Assembly (NCBI RefSeq): GCF_011492965.1
Contig: NZ_CP045121.1
Location: 1,860,001 to 1,924,000, forward strand
DNA: 64,000 bases
Reading direction: 5' to 3'
DNA from: Rubrobacter marinus
Lineage (GTDB): Bacteria; Actinomycetota; Rubrobacteria; Rubrobacterales; Rubrobacteraceae
Shown here: in pieces, positions 45,582 to 58,422 of the stretch
Layout of the letters: every line of letters begins with the position of its first letter
Numbering within the stretch: position 1 is the stretch's first letter
The notes under the pieces: generated by a model
Databases searched by the model: none
What the model was told of the DNA's origin: nothing
Seen by the model: the letters and a program-made list of their open reading frames with translations, nothing else
Made by a program: the position numbers and the translations under genes

Positions 45582-47558
45582 ATGACGCAGAGCGTTGGAC
45601 AGCAACTCATCATCGCGGCCATCCCCGGCCTGCCGGCGCTGGTCTTTCTGGTGCTGGCCCTCTTCGGCCGCTACCTGAAGGAGGGCGCCCAGTACGTCGC
45701 CATCTTCGGGGTGGCGACCTCGCTGGTCTTCAGCGCCTTCGCGCTGTACTTCGTGGTCCGCACGGGGGCGCCGCTCGACTTCGCGGTGAACTGGATAAAC
45801 CTCGGGCCCGGCGGCTCTTTCCCGATCGGGGTCTACGTCGACGGCCTCGCCGCGATGATGCTCGTGGTGGTGTGCTTCGTGAGCCTGATGGTGCAACTCT
45901 ACTCCGGGGCGTTCATGCAGGACGACCGGAGGTTCGCGTGGTACTACGCGATCCTCAACCTCTTCACCGCCTCGATGCTCGGGCTCGTGGTCGCGCCGAA
46001 CTTTATCGAGCTGTACATCTTTTGGGAGCTCGTCGGGCTGTGTTCGTACCTCCTGATCGGGCACTGGTTCGAGAAGCCCTCCGCCGCCAAGGCGGCGCAG
46101 AAGGCGTTTATCGTCACGCGCATCGGGGACGCGGCGCTGTTTATAGGGATCATCATCTTCTGGCGGGCGACCGGCACGACGGACTTCAGCGCGATCTCCG
46201 AGGCCGCGGCGGCCGGGTTCGTGGGCGGGTCCGTGTTGACGACGGCCCTGATCCTGGTCTTCGTCGGCGCGGTCGGCAAGAGCGCCCAGTTTCCGCTGCA
46301 CGTCTGGCTCCCGGACGCCATGGAGGGCCCGACGCCCGTCTCGGCGCTCATCCACGCGGCCACGATGGTCGCGGCCGGCGTTTTCCTCGTCGCGCGCACC
46401 TACGACATCTTCGTGCAGAGCGAGCAGGCGCTGCTCGTCGTGGCGTACATCGGCGGGTTCACGGCGCTCATGGCGGCGACGATGGCCGTCGTCAAGAAGG
46501 ACATAAAGCGCGTGATCGCCTACTCGACCGTCTCGCAGCTCGGGTACATGATGATGGCGCTCGGGATCGGCTCGTACACGGCCGGGATGTTCCACCTCTT
46601 TAACCACGCCTTCTTCAAGGCGCTGCTCTTCCTCGGGGCCGGCAGCATCATCTACGCGATGAACAGCTACAACATGTTCGACATGGGGGGGCTACGGCGC
46701 AGGATGCCCCTGACGTTCTGGACGATGGTTTTGGCCGGGCTCTCGCTCGCCGGCATCTTCCCCCTCTCGGGCTTCTGGTCGAAGGACTCGATCCTCGCCG
46801 GCGCCTTCGAGGAGGGCTTCTACCTCCTCTACGCGATGGCGCTCGCCACCGTCTTCCTGACGGCGTTCTACATCTTCCGCGCGATCTTCGTCGCGTTCAC
46901 GGGCGAGGCCCGGACGGACGGCGCGCGGGAGGCCGTCGAGTCGCCGAGCATCATGACGGGGCCGATGGTCCTCCTGGCCATCCTCGCCGTCGTGAGCGGC
47001 TTCCTCGGCATCCCCGAGGGCTCCTTCGGCCTACCCATCAGGGACTTCTTCTCCGCGCTCGTCGCCCCGAGCGAGTTCACGGTCGAGGCGCTCGAGCTCG
47101 AGACGCACTCGTTCAACTACGTGCTGGGGGCGATCTCGGTGGCCGTGGCGCTCGCGGGGATAGGGCTGGCGTACGCGCTCTACGTGCCCAAGCCCGAGCG
47201 GGCCGCCGCGCTCGCGCGCCGCTTCGCGCCCCTCCACACGTTCCTGGACCGGGGCTGGTACTTCGACGCGATCTACGACAAGCTCTTCGTCCGGCCGGCG
47301 ATGGCGCTCGGCAGGGCGACGAACGTCTTCGACAGGCGGGTGCTCGGGAGCATGGTCTCGGGCTTCGGGCGCGGGGTCTCCGGGCTCGGCGAGAGGCTCA
47401 GGCCGCTCCAGAGCGGCGGGGCGCAGAATTACGCGCTGTTCATTCTTGTAAGCGTACTGGTGATAGGGGTGATAGTGGGGGCGCAGTACGGGTTCCTCGT
47501 GGTGGCGTTGATAGCGGCCGTGACCGTGGGCGCGGTGGCGATAGGGACGCGCCTGTGA
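45582..47558 (+). CDS. nuoL: NADH-quinone oxidoreductase subunit L
   Basis: 658 residues, antiporter-like. FIELYIFWELVGLCSYLLIG has the key Glu; SAQFPLHVWLPDAMEGPTPV, SALIHAATMVAAGVFLVART and KRVIAYSTVSQLGYMMMALG are conserved. The long lateral helix and C-terminal helix are present. ATG 45582 with GGGGAACGG before it. Confidence 0.96.
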   Translation: MTQSVGQQLIIAAIPGLPALVFLVLALFGRYLKEGAQYVAIFGVATSLVFSAFALYFVVRTGAPLDFAVNWINLGPGGSFPIGVYVDGLAAMMLVVVCFVSLMVQLYSGAFMQDDRRFAWYYAILNLFTASMLGLVVAPNFIELYIFWELVGLCSYLLIGHWFEKPSAAKAAQKAFIVTRIGDAALFIGIIIFWRATGTTDFSAISEAAAAGFVGGSVLTTALILVFVGAVGKSAQFPLHVWLPDAMEGPTPVSALIHAATMVAAGVFLVARTYDIFVQSEQALLVVAYIGGFTALMAATMAVVKKDIKRVIAYSTVSQLGYMMMALGIGSYTAGMFHLFNHAFFKALLFLGAGSIIYAMNSYNMFDMGGLRRRMPLTFWTMVLAGLSLAGIFPLSGFWSKDSILAGAFEEGFYLLYAMALATVFLTAFYIFRAIFVAFTGEARTDGAREAVESPSIMTGPMVLLAILAVVSGFLGIPEGSFGLPIRDFFSALVAPSEFTVEALELETHSFNYVLGAISVAVALAGIGLAYALYVPKPERAAALARRFAPLHTFLDRGWYFDAIYDKLFVRPAMALGRATNVFDRRVLGSMVSGFGRGVSGLGERLRPLQSGGAQNYALFILVSVLVIGVIVGAQYGFLVVALIAAVTVGAVAIGTRL

Positions 47559-49018
47559 TCACCACGATAACGATCTTCTTCCCGCTCGTCGCGGCGGTCG
47601 TCATGCTCGCGTTCCCGCGCACGGCGGACGCGAGGACGGTCCGCTACACGGCCCTGGGCCTCGCGGCGGTACCGTTCCTGCTGACCCTCTACATCTACTT
47701 CCGCCACAGGGGCGACCTCGGCGCGCCGTCGCTCACGCAGGACGTGAACTGGATCGAGGCCCTCGGCATCGGCTACCGCGTCGGGCTCGACGGCCTCGGC
47801 TTCGGGATGTTCTTCCTCTCGGCGCTCCTGACCCTGATCGCCGTGGTCGCGTCGTGGGACGTGCGGGAGAACCTGAAGCAGTACTTCGGGATCCTGTTTA
47901 TCGCCGAGGTCGGGATGCTCGGGGTGTTCGCGGCTCAGGACCTGATCCTGTTCTACGTCTTCTTCGAGATCACGCTGATCCCGATGTACCTCCTCGTCGG
48001 CGTCTGGGGGGACGAGAACCGGCGCCCGGCGGCGGTGAAGTTCTTTATCTACACCTTCCTCGGGAGCACGGTGATGCTCGCGGGCTTCCTGGCCCTGGGC
48101 ATCCTCTCGGGGCCGAACTTCTCCATCGACGCGCTGAACGGGGGCGGGCTGCCGAGGGGTGCCCAGGTCGCGATCGCCGCCCCTATCCTCTTCGGCCTCC
48201 TGGTGAAGACGCCGGCCGTCCCGCTCCACAGCTGGCTGCTGGACGTCTACGTCTCCAGCCCGACCTCGACGAACGTCGTGCTCTCGGGCATCCTCCCGAA
48301 GCTCGGGACGTACGGCCTCCTCAAGGTCGCCCTCCCGCTGCTCCCGCAGGGGGTCGAGCCGTACCTGCCGATCATCGCCGCGCTCGGGGTCGTGAACATA
48401 ATCTACGGCTCCTTTGTCGCGTTCATGCAGCCGGACCTGAAGGCGCTCGTCGCGTACTCCTCCATAGGCACCCTGGGGTTTATCCTGCTCGGGGTGGCCT
48501 CCGGCAACGCGGTCGGGCTCAACGGGGCGGTCATGCAGCAGGTGACGCACGGGCTGTACTCGGCGCTGTTGTTTATCCTCGTCGGGGTTATCGCGAGCCG
48601 CGCCGGGACCCGCAACATCCGGGAGCTCGGTGGGATGGCGGCGCGGATGCCCTGGGCCGGGGGGCTCCTGGCGCTCGGGGCGCTCGCCGCGATGGGGATG
48701 CCGGGGCTCGCGGTCTTCGTCTCGGAGTTCATGAGCATCATGGGCGGCTTCGTCGCGTACCCGATCGCGGGGGCGCTGGCGGCCCTGGGCATAATCCTGA
48801 GCGTCATGTACCTCTCGTACATGCTGCGCCGCACGATCTTCGGTCCTGCCCCGGAGAGACCCGCGCTGGCCGCGGCCACGGACGCCGGGCCGGTCGAGAT
48901 GTCGGCCGTCGTGCCGCTCGCGTTCCTGCTCGTCCTCCTGGGCATCTTCCCGGGCCTGCTCATCAGCGTACAACGGCCGGCCGTGGAGCTCCTCCTGGCC
49001 GCGATAGGGGGTTCGTAA
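47555..49018 (+). CDS. nuoM: NADH-quinone oxidoreductase subunit M
   Basis: 487 residues. LILFYVFFEITLIPMYLLVG (Glu), LLVKTPAVPLHSWLLDVYVS and LKALVAYSSIGTLGFILLGV mark the antiporter-like fold. GTG 47555 overlaps the nuoL stop by four bases (GTGA). Confidence 0.95.
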   Translation: MITTITIFFPLVAAVVMLAFPRTADARTVRYTALGLAAVPFLLTLYIYFRHRGDLGAPSLTQDVNWIEALGIGYRVGLDGLGFGMFFLSALLTLIAVVASWDVRENLKQYFGILFIAEVGMLGVFAAQDLILFYVFFEITLIPMYLLVGVWGDENRRPAAVKFFIYTFLGSTVMLAGFLALGILSGPNFSIDALNGGGLPRGAQVAIAAPILFGLLVKTPAVPLHSWLLDVYVSSPTSTNVVLSGILPKLGTYGLLKVALPLLPQGVEPYLPIIAALGVVNIIYGSFVAFMQPDLKALVAYSSIGTLGFILLGVASGNAVGLNGAVMQQVTHGLYSALLFILVGVIASRAGTRNIRELGGMAARMPWAGGLLALGALAAMGMPGLAVFVSEFMSIMGGFVAYPIAGALAALGIILSVMYLSYMLRRTIFGPAPERPALAAATDAGPVEMSAVVPLAFLLVLLGIFPGLLISVQRPAVELLLAAIGGS

Positions 49019-49019
49019 G

Positions 49020-50452
49020 TTGTTCACGGCGCAGACCTTCGTCGGGCTGAGCCCGAGATCGTGGCGTTTTTGTTCTCGATGGTCGTGTTGATGGTCGGGG
49101 TCTTCGCCCCGAACTCCAAGGGCCTCGTCGCCGGTCTCGCCGTCCTCGGCGCGATCTCGACCTTCGTCACCGCAGCGGTGCTCCTGGCGGCGGGCTTCGA
49201 GGGGGAGTTCCTCGGCAACGCGTACGTGGTCGACGCGTTCGCGCTCTACTTCAAGCTCATCGTGGCCTTCTCGGCGCTCTTCGCGATCCTGGCGGCGATA
49301 CGCTGGTCGGGGCGCACGGGTGACGCGCCCGAGTACCTGATGCTCATACTAGCCGTGGCGGTCGGGGCGATGATGCTCGTCTCGATGCGCGACCTCTTCG
49401 GCCTCTTCGTGGCGATAGAGCTCGCGACGATCCCCTCGTACGCGCTCGTCGCCTTCGATCGGCGCCGGCGGGAGAGCTCGGAGGGGGGGATGAAGTACCT
49501 CCTGACGGGGGTGATGGCGTCCTCGATCCTGCTCTACGGGATCGTCCTGATCTACGGCGCCTCCGGCTCCGCGAACCTCGCGGACGTCGGTCAGGCGTTC
49601 TCGGGCAGCCTCTCGCCGGTCGCGCTCCTCGGGCTGGTGCTCCTGATCTCGGGCTTCGCCTTCAAGCTCTCGGCGGCGCCCTTCCACTTCTGGACCCCGG
49701 ACGCCTACCAGGGGGCGCCGACGAGCGCGGCGGCCTTCCTCTCGGTGGCGCCCAAGGCCGCGACGTTCGCGATCCTGCTGCGCGTCCTCCTCGAGGGGAT
49801 GCCCGACGCGGCCCCGACGTGGACGTCGGTGATGGCGTTTCTCGCCGTGCTGACGATGTTCGTCGGCAACCTCCTCGCCCTGAGGCAGCGCAACGTGCGG
49901 AGGATGCTGGCCTACAGCTCCATCGCCCACTCGGGCTACATCCTCGGCGCGTTCGCGGCGCTCAGGGGGGCGGGGCTGGACACCGCGGTGCAGGCCGTCC
50001 TCATCTACATGGCCGCGTACACCATAATGAACCTCGGGGCGTTCTTCGTGATCGACCTCGTCGGCGAGGACGGCAAGAGCTTCAACGGGCTCTTCCGCTC
50101 CAGGCCGGGCGTGGCGGCTTGCATGGCGGTGTTTATGGCGGCGCTGGTGGGGATACCGCCCTTCAGCGGGTTCTTCGGGAAGGCGTGGGTGATCTTCGCG
50201 GGCGTGCAGGCCGCCTCGGCCGCTACCTACATCGTGGTCGGCGCCCTCGTGATAAACAGCGTCCTCTCGGTCCCGTACTACTTCGGCATCATCCGCAACA
50301 TGTTCTTCGAGGACCCGGTCACGGGGGCAGAGGAGCCGAAGGGGACGGGGATCGTCCTGTTCTGCGTCTACGCCCTGGCTATCGCCACGACCGTGTTCGG
50401 TCTCTTCATCGGGCCGCTCTCCGCCCTGGCGGAGCGGTCGGGCTTGCTGTAG
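49020..50452 (+). CDS. nuoN: NADH-quinone oxidoreductase subunit N; one apparent frameshift
   Basis: TTG 49020 gives FTAQTFVGLSP; one missing base near 49050-49053 then leads to EIVAFLFSMVVLMVGVFAPN. Repaired length is 477 residues. DLFGLFVAIELATIPSYALV, SGFAFKLSAAPFHFWTPDAY and NVRRMLAYSSIAHSGYILGA are conserved. Last gene of the complex I operon. Confidence 0.93.
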
Positions 50453-50464
50453 GGTAACCGGTCC

Positions 50465-51565
50465 ATGAAGGCTATAGTTCTCGTCGGTGGGCAGGGCAGC
50501 AGGCTTCGGCCGATCACGTACGACGTGCCGAAGGCGATGGTTCCCCTGAGGAACCGCCCGTTCATGGGCTACATGTTCGACTTCCTGAAGGCCGGGGGGC
50601 TCTCGGGCGCGGTGCTCTCCCTCGGGTACCTGCCGGACCCTATCCAGAGCTACTTCGACGGCCAGGACCTCGAAGGGTTCTCCATAGATTACGCGGTCGA
50701 GGACCGGCCGCTCGGGACCGCCGGCGGGATCAAGAACGCCGAGGGCTACCTCGACGGGGGGCCGCTCGTCGTGGTGAACGGGGACGTCCTGAGCGGGGCG
50801 AACCTGCGCGAGGCGATCGAGGCGCACGAGGCCTCGGGGGCCCTGGCGACCATCGTGCTAACGAGCGTGGAGGACCCGACGGCCTACGGGCTCGTCGAGG
50901 TCGACCACGACATGAAGGTCCGCCGTTTCCTCGAGAAGCCGGCCGCCGACGAGGTGACGACGAACCTGGTCAACGCCGGCATCTACGTGATGGAGCCCGA
51001 GGTGCTCGCGAGGATTCCGGCTGGCCGCGAGGTCTCGATCGAGCGGGAGATCTTCCCGCGCCTCCAGGCCGAGGGGCTCCTCGGGGCGTACGTCTCCAGC
51101 TCCTACTGGCGGGACATCGGGACGCCGCGGAGCTACCTCGCCGCCTCCCAGGACGTGCTCTCGGGCGCGGTCGGGGCGGGCGAGGGCTTCGAGTTCCTGG
51201 AGGTCGACCCCTCCACCGGCCGGGCGAAGGGCGTCAAGATCCTGCCGCCCGTCTCGGTGGCCGCCGGGTGCGTCCTCGGGAGGAGCGCCACGATCGGGGG
51301 CCGCTCCGCCCTCGGGCGCGGGTGCGTCGTCGGCGAGGGGGCGGTCGTCGAGGGGAGCATCCTCTTCGACGGGGCCGAGGTGGAGCCGGGCGCGGTGGTT
51401 CGCGGCTCTATCATCGGGCCGAACGCGCGGGTCGGCCAGGACGCGATCGTGCGGGGCCTCTCGGTCCTCGGCGCGGGCTGCGTCGTCGGCGAGGGGAACG
51501 TCCTCGACCAGGGCGTGCGCATCAACCCCGGCGTGGTCCTACCCCCGAGGAGCATGAGCTTCTAG
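50465..51565 (+). CDS. Sugar-1-phosphate nucleotidyltransferase (GDP-mannose pyrophosphorylase-like)
   Basis: 366 residues. AIVLVGGQGSRLRPITYDVP is the nucleotidyltransferase signature; VEDRPLGTAGGIKNAEGYLD and VVVNGDVLSG (Mg-binding Asp), then FLEKPAADEVTTNLVNAGIY, line the sugar site. The C terminus is a left-handed beta helix of hexapeptide repeats (GRSATIGGRSALGRGCVVGE). Closest in layout to mannose-1-phosphate guanylyltransferases; glucose-1-phosphate thymidylyl- or uridylyltransferase is possible. ATG 50465, 12 bases after nuoN. A GDP-mannose supply would suit mannosylglycerate synthesis, but the link is inference. Confidence 0.85.
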   Translation: MKAIVLVGGQGSRLRPITYDVPKAMVPLRNRPFMGYMFDFLKAGGLSGAVLSLGYLPDPIQSYFDGQDLEGFSIDYAVEDRPLGTAGGIKNAEGYLDGGPLVVVNGDVLSGANLREAIEAHEASGALATIVLTSVEDPTAYGLVEVDHDMKVRRFLEKPAADEVTTNLVNAGIYVMEPEVLARIPAGREVSIEREIFPRLQAEGLLGAYVSSSYWRDIGTPRSYLAASQDVLSGAVGAGEGFEFLEVDPSTGRAKGVKILPPVSVAAGCVLGRSATIGGRSALGRGCVVGEGAVVEGSILFDGAEVEPGAVVRGSIIGPNARVGQDAIVRGLSVLGAGCVVGEGNVLDQGVRINPGVVLPPRSMSF

Positions 51566-51578
51566 GGCACCATCGCGG

Positions 51579-51608
51579 TTGTTCGGGGACTGCGAGGGCG
51601 GATAGAAT
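51579..51608 (+). promoter_or_regulatory. Promoter for the Uma2 gene
   Basis: TTGTTC at 51579-51584 and TAGAAT at 51603-51608 with an 18-base spacer, 36 bases before ATG 51644. The Uma2 gene therefore probably has its own transcript. Confidence 0.55.
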
Positions 51609-51643
51609 GCTGCCCCAAGGACCCAGAGCCGAGAGGTACCTCC

Positions 51644-52195
51644 ATGACCGTAGCGCAAAGACCGGTCACCGCCGAAGAGCTGTTGACGATGCCCGAAGAC
51701 GGCGTCCGGCGGGAGTTGGTCGAGGGAGAGGTGCGGGAGATGACCCCGGCAGGGAACGTTCACGGGAGGATAATCCTTAACATAACCACCCCATTGGACC
51801 GGTACGTGCGCGACAATGGTCTGGGCCTTATGTTCGCCGCCGAGACGGGTTTCAAGATTGCGAGCAACCCCGATACCGTACGCGCCCCCGACGCGTCTTT
51901 CGTGCGTCGCGAGCGGGTCGAGGAGGTCGGTGAGGTAGAGGGGTACTGGCCGGGCGCCCCAGACCTCGTAGTAGAAGTGGTCTCGCCGAACGACTCCTAT
52001 GCCGGCGTGGAGGAGGAGGTCGCCTCCTGGCTCGAGGCCGGGGCCCGCGCCGTCGTGGTGGTGGAGCCGCGGACGAGGACCGTCTCGGTGCGTTCCTCGC
52101 GGACGGAGATAAGGGTTCTCACCGAGGGGGACGTGCTCGACGTAGGCTCGGTGGTCCCCGGCTTCTCGATGCCCGTCGCCGACGTCTTCGGGTAG
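51644..52195 (+). CDS. Uma2 family (DUF820) PD-(D/E)xK nuclease-like protein
   Basis: 183 residues. PVTAEELLTMPEDGVRRELV and EGEVREMTPAGNVHGRIILN start the fold; FKIASNPDTVRAPDASFVRR and GAPDLVVEVVSPNDSYAGVE carry the PD...E-x-V core (Asp and Glu), followed by WLEAGARAVVVVEPRTRTVS. Uma2 proteins are abundant in cyanobacteria, Deinococcus and Rubrobacter and have no settled role. It sits alone between unrelated housekeeping genes with its own promoter, as such mobile singletons often do. ATG with GAGAGG upstream. Confidence 0.85.
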   Translation: MTVAQRPVTAEELLTMPEDGVRRELVEGEVREMTPAGNVHGRIILNITTPLDRYVRDNGLGLMFAAETGFKIASNPDTVRAPDASFVRRERVEEVGEVEGYWPGAPDLVVEVVSPNDSYAGVEEEVASWLEAGARAVVVVEPRTRTVSVRSSRTEIRVLTEGDVLDVGSVVPGFSMPVADVFG

Positions 52196-52209
52196 CCCAG
52201 GGGCTCGGG

Positions 52210-52896
52210 TTGGTGCTGAAGCCGTACGCCGAAGTCCTCGCGGACCTCTTTTACCCTCAGCGGTGCGTCGGGTGCTCGCGCCGGTCGAGCGACGTTCTGT
52301 GCCGAACTTGCTTCGAGGCGCTGCCGGAGATCTCGCCGCCCACGTGCGGGCGGTGCGGGCTGCCGACGGCGTTCGAGGTCTACGGGTGCGACGGTTGCCG
52401 CACGGTCGAGTTGGCCTTCGACGGGGCCCGGGCGCCGTTGCGGTACGAGGGCGTGGGGAAGGGGGCGGTACACGCGCTGAAGTACGAGGGGTACAGGCGC
52501 GTCGTGGAGAGGTTGATGGCGCCGCTGATGGCGGGGAGCCTCGCGGGGATGCGCTTCGACGCCGTCGTGGCCGTGCCCCTGCACCGGGCGCGGCTCGCGA
52601 AGAGGGGGTTCAACCAGGCCGAGCTCATGGGGCGCGCCGTGGCCGGGAGGATCGGGGCGCCCTTTTTGGATAAACTTCGGGCGGTGAGAGGGACGAGGGA
52701 TCAGGTCGAGCTTGCGGCGCCCGAGCGGCGCGAGAACGTGGCCGGGGCGTTCGATGCGCGGGGCCCCGTGGCAGGAAGCGTGCTTCTCGTGGACGACGTC
52801 ATGACGACCGGCGCGACCCTGAACGAGTGCGCGCGGGTGCTCAAGACGTCGGGCACGAGGGAGGTCCACGCCCTGACCCTTTGCAGGACGTGTTGA
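52210..52896 (+). CDS. comFC: ComFC-type phosphoribosyltransferase-like protein
   Basis: 228 residues. An N-terminal zinc ribbon (CVGCSRRSSDVLCRTC, then CGRCG and CDGC) is followed by a phosphoribosyltransferase domain with LHRARLAKRGFNQAELMGRA and the PRPP motif VLLVDDVMTTGATLNECARV. ComFC/GntX proteins take part in DNA uptake or use of DNA as nutrient; no other com genes are near, apart from comEB. TTG start. Confidence 0.88.
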   Translation: MVLKPYAEVLADLFYPQRCVGCSRRSSDVLCRTCFEALPEISPPTCGRCGLPTAFEVYGCDGCRTVELAFDGARAPLRYEGVGKGAVHALKYEGYRRVVERLMAPLMAGSLAGMRFDAVVAVPLHRARLAKRGFNQAELMGRAVAGRIGAPFLDKLRAVRGTRDQVELAAPERRENVAGAFDARGPVAGSVLLVDDVMTTGATLNECARVLKTSGTREVHALTLCRTC

Positions 52897-53059
52897 AGCG
52901 CCTTCGCGGTCTCTCGTCCGGGGACACGCGGGGCGCGACGAGAGGGAGGCGGCTCGGGGAGAGGGCGAACTGCAGACCATCGCGGTAGCGCTGAGGAGAA
53001 GCCAAGGGTCGACCGCCGGGGGCCGAGGGCCGGAGGCGGCCGACGAAGGAGGCCAGAGC

Positions 53060-53641
53060 ATGGACGTGGCGATCAAGGGGCGGAACATCCCGGTGACGGA
53101 GGCCCTGGAGAGGTACGCGAGGGAGAAGGTCGAGCGCGTCGCCAAGTTCTTCGACGACGGGGGGAGCGCGTCGAGGGTCGAGGTCGAGCTCTTGCACGAG
53201 CGCAACCCCGCGATAGGCCAGCCCGAGGTCGCCGACGCGACGCTCTTCGTCGGCGGGACGGTGATGAAGGCGCGGGAGGCTTCGGCGGACATGTACGCCT
53301 CCATCGACCTGATGGCCGACAAGCTCATACGACAGGTCCGGCGCTACAGGGGACGCCAGATCGACCGCTGGCAGGGCCAGAGGGCGCGCAAGACCGCCGC
53401 CGACGCGCCGCCGTCCGGGGCCGAGGCCGTCGACGAGGAGGAGGCGGTCACCGACCTCGGGGCGCGCATCGTGCGCACCAAGCAGTTCCAGATGAAGCCC
53501 ATGGGGCCAGAGGAAGCGGCCATGCATATGGAGCTCCTCGACCACGACTTCTTCGTGTTCACGAGTGCCGAGACGGGTGATATAAATGTGTTGTACAGGC
53601 GTCGCGATGGCGACTTCGGGCTTATAGAGCCCGCGAGATAA
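53060..53641 (+). CDS. hpf: Long-form ribosome hibernation promoting factor
   Basis: 193 residues. N-terminal domain [20 protein letters not shown]...[12 protein letters not shown] blocks the decoding centre, and the C-terminal domain ([40 protein letters not shown]) dimerises 70S ribosomes into 100S. Linker is acidic. ATG 53060 with AAGGAGG 10 bases upstream. The 160 bases before it show nothing else. Next to secA, as in many Gram-positives. Confidence 0.94.
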   Translation: MDVAIKGRNIPVTEALERYAREKVERVAKFFDDGGSASRVEVELLHERNPAIGQPEVADATLFVGGTVMKAREASADMYASIDLMADKLIRQVRRYRGRQIDRWQGQRARKTAADAPPSGAEAVDEEEAVTDLGARIVRTKQFQMKPMGPEEAAMHMELLDHDFFVFTSAETGDINVLYRRRDGDFGLIEPAR

Positions 53642-53696
53642 ACGAGACGGCGGGGCGCCACTTCGGGCGCCGTTTCGCCGAGCGAGGATCCTTACT

Positions 53697-56425
<2,729 letters not shown>

Positions 56426-56426
<1 letters not shown>

Positions 56427-57517
56427 TGGCGGAGCTGAACGAAAAGGCGGTCGAGCTCGAGGGGCGCCTGGCGGAGCTCGAGGACTTCTTCGACGTCGAG
56501 GGGCTCAGGCGATCGTCGGAGAAGCTCTCCGGCGAGATGAGCCGTCCGGGGTTCTGGGACGACCAGGAGGAGGCCCGCGAGATCTCCGGGGAGTTCTCGC
56601 GCGTCCAGAACCGGCTCAAGCTGCTCGAAGACTTGCGCGCGCGCCTCGACGACACCGGGGAGATCCTGGAGCTCTCCGAGGGGGACGCGGAGCTGCTGGG
56701 CGAGGTCGGCGAGGAGCTCGGGCGGATCGAGCGGGTGCTGGAGGAGCAGGAGGTGGCGCGGCTCTTCTCCGGCGAGTACGACGAGGGGCCGGCGATCCTC
56801 ACCATAAACTCCGGCGCCGGCGGCGTGGACTCTCAGGACTGGGCCGAGATGCTCGCCCGGATGTACCGCAGGTGGGCGGAGCGGCGCGGGTACTCCCTGG
56901 AGACCATCGAGTACACCGAGGGGGAGGAGGCCGGCATCAAGAGCGCCACCTACTCCATCTCCGGGGAGTTCGCCTTCGGGTTGCTCTCGGCGGAGCGGGG
57001 CGTCCACCGGCTCGTGCGCATCAGCCCGTTCGACGCCGGCGGCAGGCGCCACACGAGCTTCGCCTCCGTCGCGGTCGCGCCGGTCGTGGGGGACGCGGTG
57101 GAGGTCGAGGTCGACGAGAAGGACCTGAAGGTCGACACGTACCGCGCCTCCGGGGCGGGCGGGCAGCACGTCAACAAGACGGACTCGGCGGTGAGGATCA
57201 CGCACCTCCCGACCGGCATCGTGGTGCAGTGCCAGAACGAGCGGAGCCAGCACCAGAACCGCGAGGTCGCGATGCGGGTCCTCCGGGCGCGCCTCTTCGA
57301 GCTCGAACGCGAGAAGCGCCAGCGCGAGATCGCGGCGCAGAGCGGGGAGAAGGCGGACATCGAGTGGGGCTCGCAGATACGCTCCTACGTCCTGCATCCC
57401 TACAAGATGGTCAAGGACCACCGCAACGGCGAAGGGACCGCCGACGTCGACCGCGTCCTCGACGGCGACCTCGACGCCCTGATCTACGCCTACCTCAAGA
57501 GCCGCACCGCTGTTTAG
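56426..57517 (+). CDS. prfB: Peptide chain release factor 2, without programmed frameshift
   Basis: 363 residues in one open frame. GGQ is in ASGAGGQHVNKTDSAVRITH, and the RF2 codon-recognition SPF is in LVRISPFDAGGRRHTSF, so it reads UAA and UGA. Many bacteria control prfB by a +1 shift at an early UGA; here no CTTTGA-type site or break exists near codon 25, so that autoregulation is absent. GTG start overlapping secA. Confidence 0.96.
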
Positions 57518-57542
57518 CTTCGTTGGCAGGACCCTGGGCTTC

Positions 57543-58247
57543 GTGCTGCTCGTGGGGGCCGTCCTCGTCGTCGGCACGTACACCGTCCTGCCGCCCCTGG
57601 TGGAGGGCTACGTGGCCCGCAACGTGCAGGACCGCCTCGGCCTCGCGGAGACGCCCGAGGTTGACCTCACGAGCGAGCCGGCCCCCTTCATGCTGCTCGG
57701 GGAGTTCTCGGACGGGCGCGTGAGCCTGCCCCCTTCCGTGGCGGGCAACGTGAGCCCTGAAGAGGTAGCGATAGACCTGGACCCTTTCGACGTGGACGTC
57801 ACGGGTAGCGTCCGCGGCGGAGCGCTGCGGACCGAGGCGCCGGTGACGGGCGGTCTGCGCGTGGAGCTCTCGGAGGCGGAGGTGAACCGCATCGCGACCT
57901 CCCAGGTCTCGTCGTTTCCGGTCACGGGGGTCGACCTGCGGGAGGGGAGCGCCCTCGTGGGCTCCGAGGTCGCCGTGCTCGGGTTCCCGGTTCCCGTCGG
58001 CGTGGAGGGGGGCGTCGAGGTACAGGACGGCGCGCTCGTCTTCGTGCCTTCCCGGGTGGAGGCGTTCGGGACGACGCTGCCGGAGGACCTAACCGGGCAG
58101 CTTCTCGAGGGGACGAGCTTTACGTATGCCCTGGGCGAGCAGTACGGCGGGAGCGTCGTGACCGGCGCCGAGCTTCTGGAGGACCGGGTCGTGCTCACGG
58201 GAGAGCTCGGGGAGCTTCCCGTGGGGGGAGCGGTTGATCCCCCGTAG
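57543..58247 (+). CDS. DUF2993 (LmeA-like) secreted or membrane-anchored protein
   Basis: 234 residues. N-terminal hydrophobic segment LLVGAVLVVGTYTVLPPLVE, then repeated beta-rich phrases such as GLRVELSEAEVNRIATSQVS and GEQYGGSVVTGAELLEDRVV, the DUF2993 pattern. In mycobacteria LmeA acts in envelope lipoglycan maturation; here function is unknown. GTG 57543, 25 bases after prfB; no better start is seen upstream. Confidence 0.78.
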   Translation: MLLVGAVLVVGTYTVLPPLVEGYVARNVQDRLGLAETPEVDLTSEPAPFMLLGEFSDGRVSLPPSVAGNVSPEEVAIDLDPFDVDVTGSVRGGALRTEAPVTGGLRVELSEAEVNRIATSQVSSFPVTGVDLREGSALVGSEVAVLGFPVPVGVEGGVEVQDGALVFVPSRVEAFGTTLPEDLTGQLLEGTSFTYALGEQYGGSVVTGAELLEDRVVLTGELGELPVGGAVDPP

Positions 58248-58422
58248 CACCTTTGCTATCGTTCGCGGCGGCCCAAGGGGTCCTGGAGGGGGAGCTCGGC
58301 CGGCCGTGGTAGGCGTCGATGGCCCTCCGAACACAGAATACGCTGCGGGACCGTTACAGCGGCGCCGGCAGATCCGGGAACGCCACCTACCTCTGCCCGC
58401 CGCGCCACGTCTGGAGAGCGCA

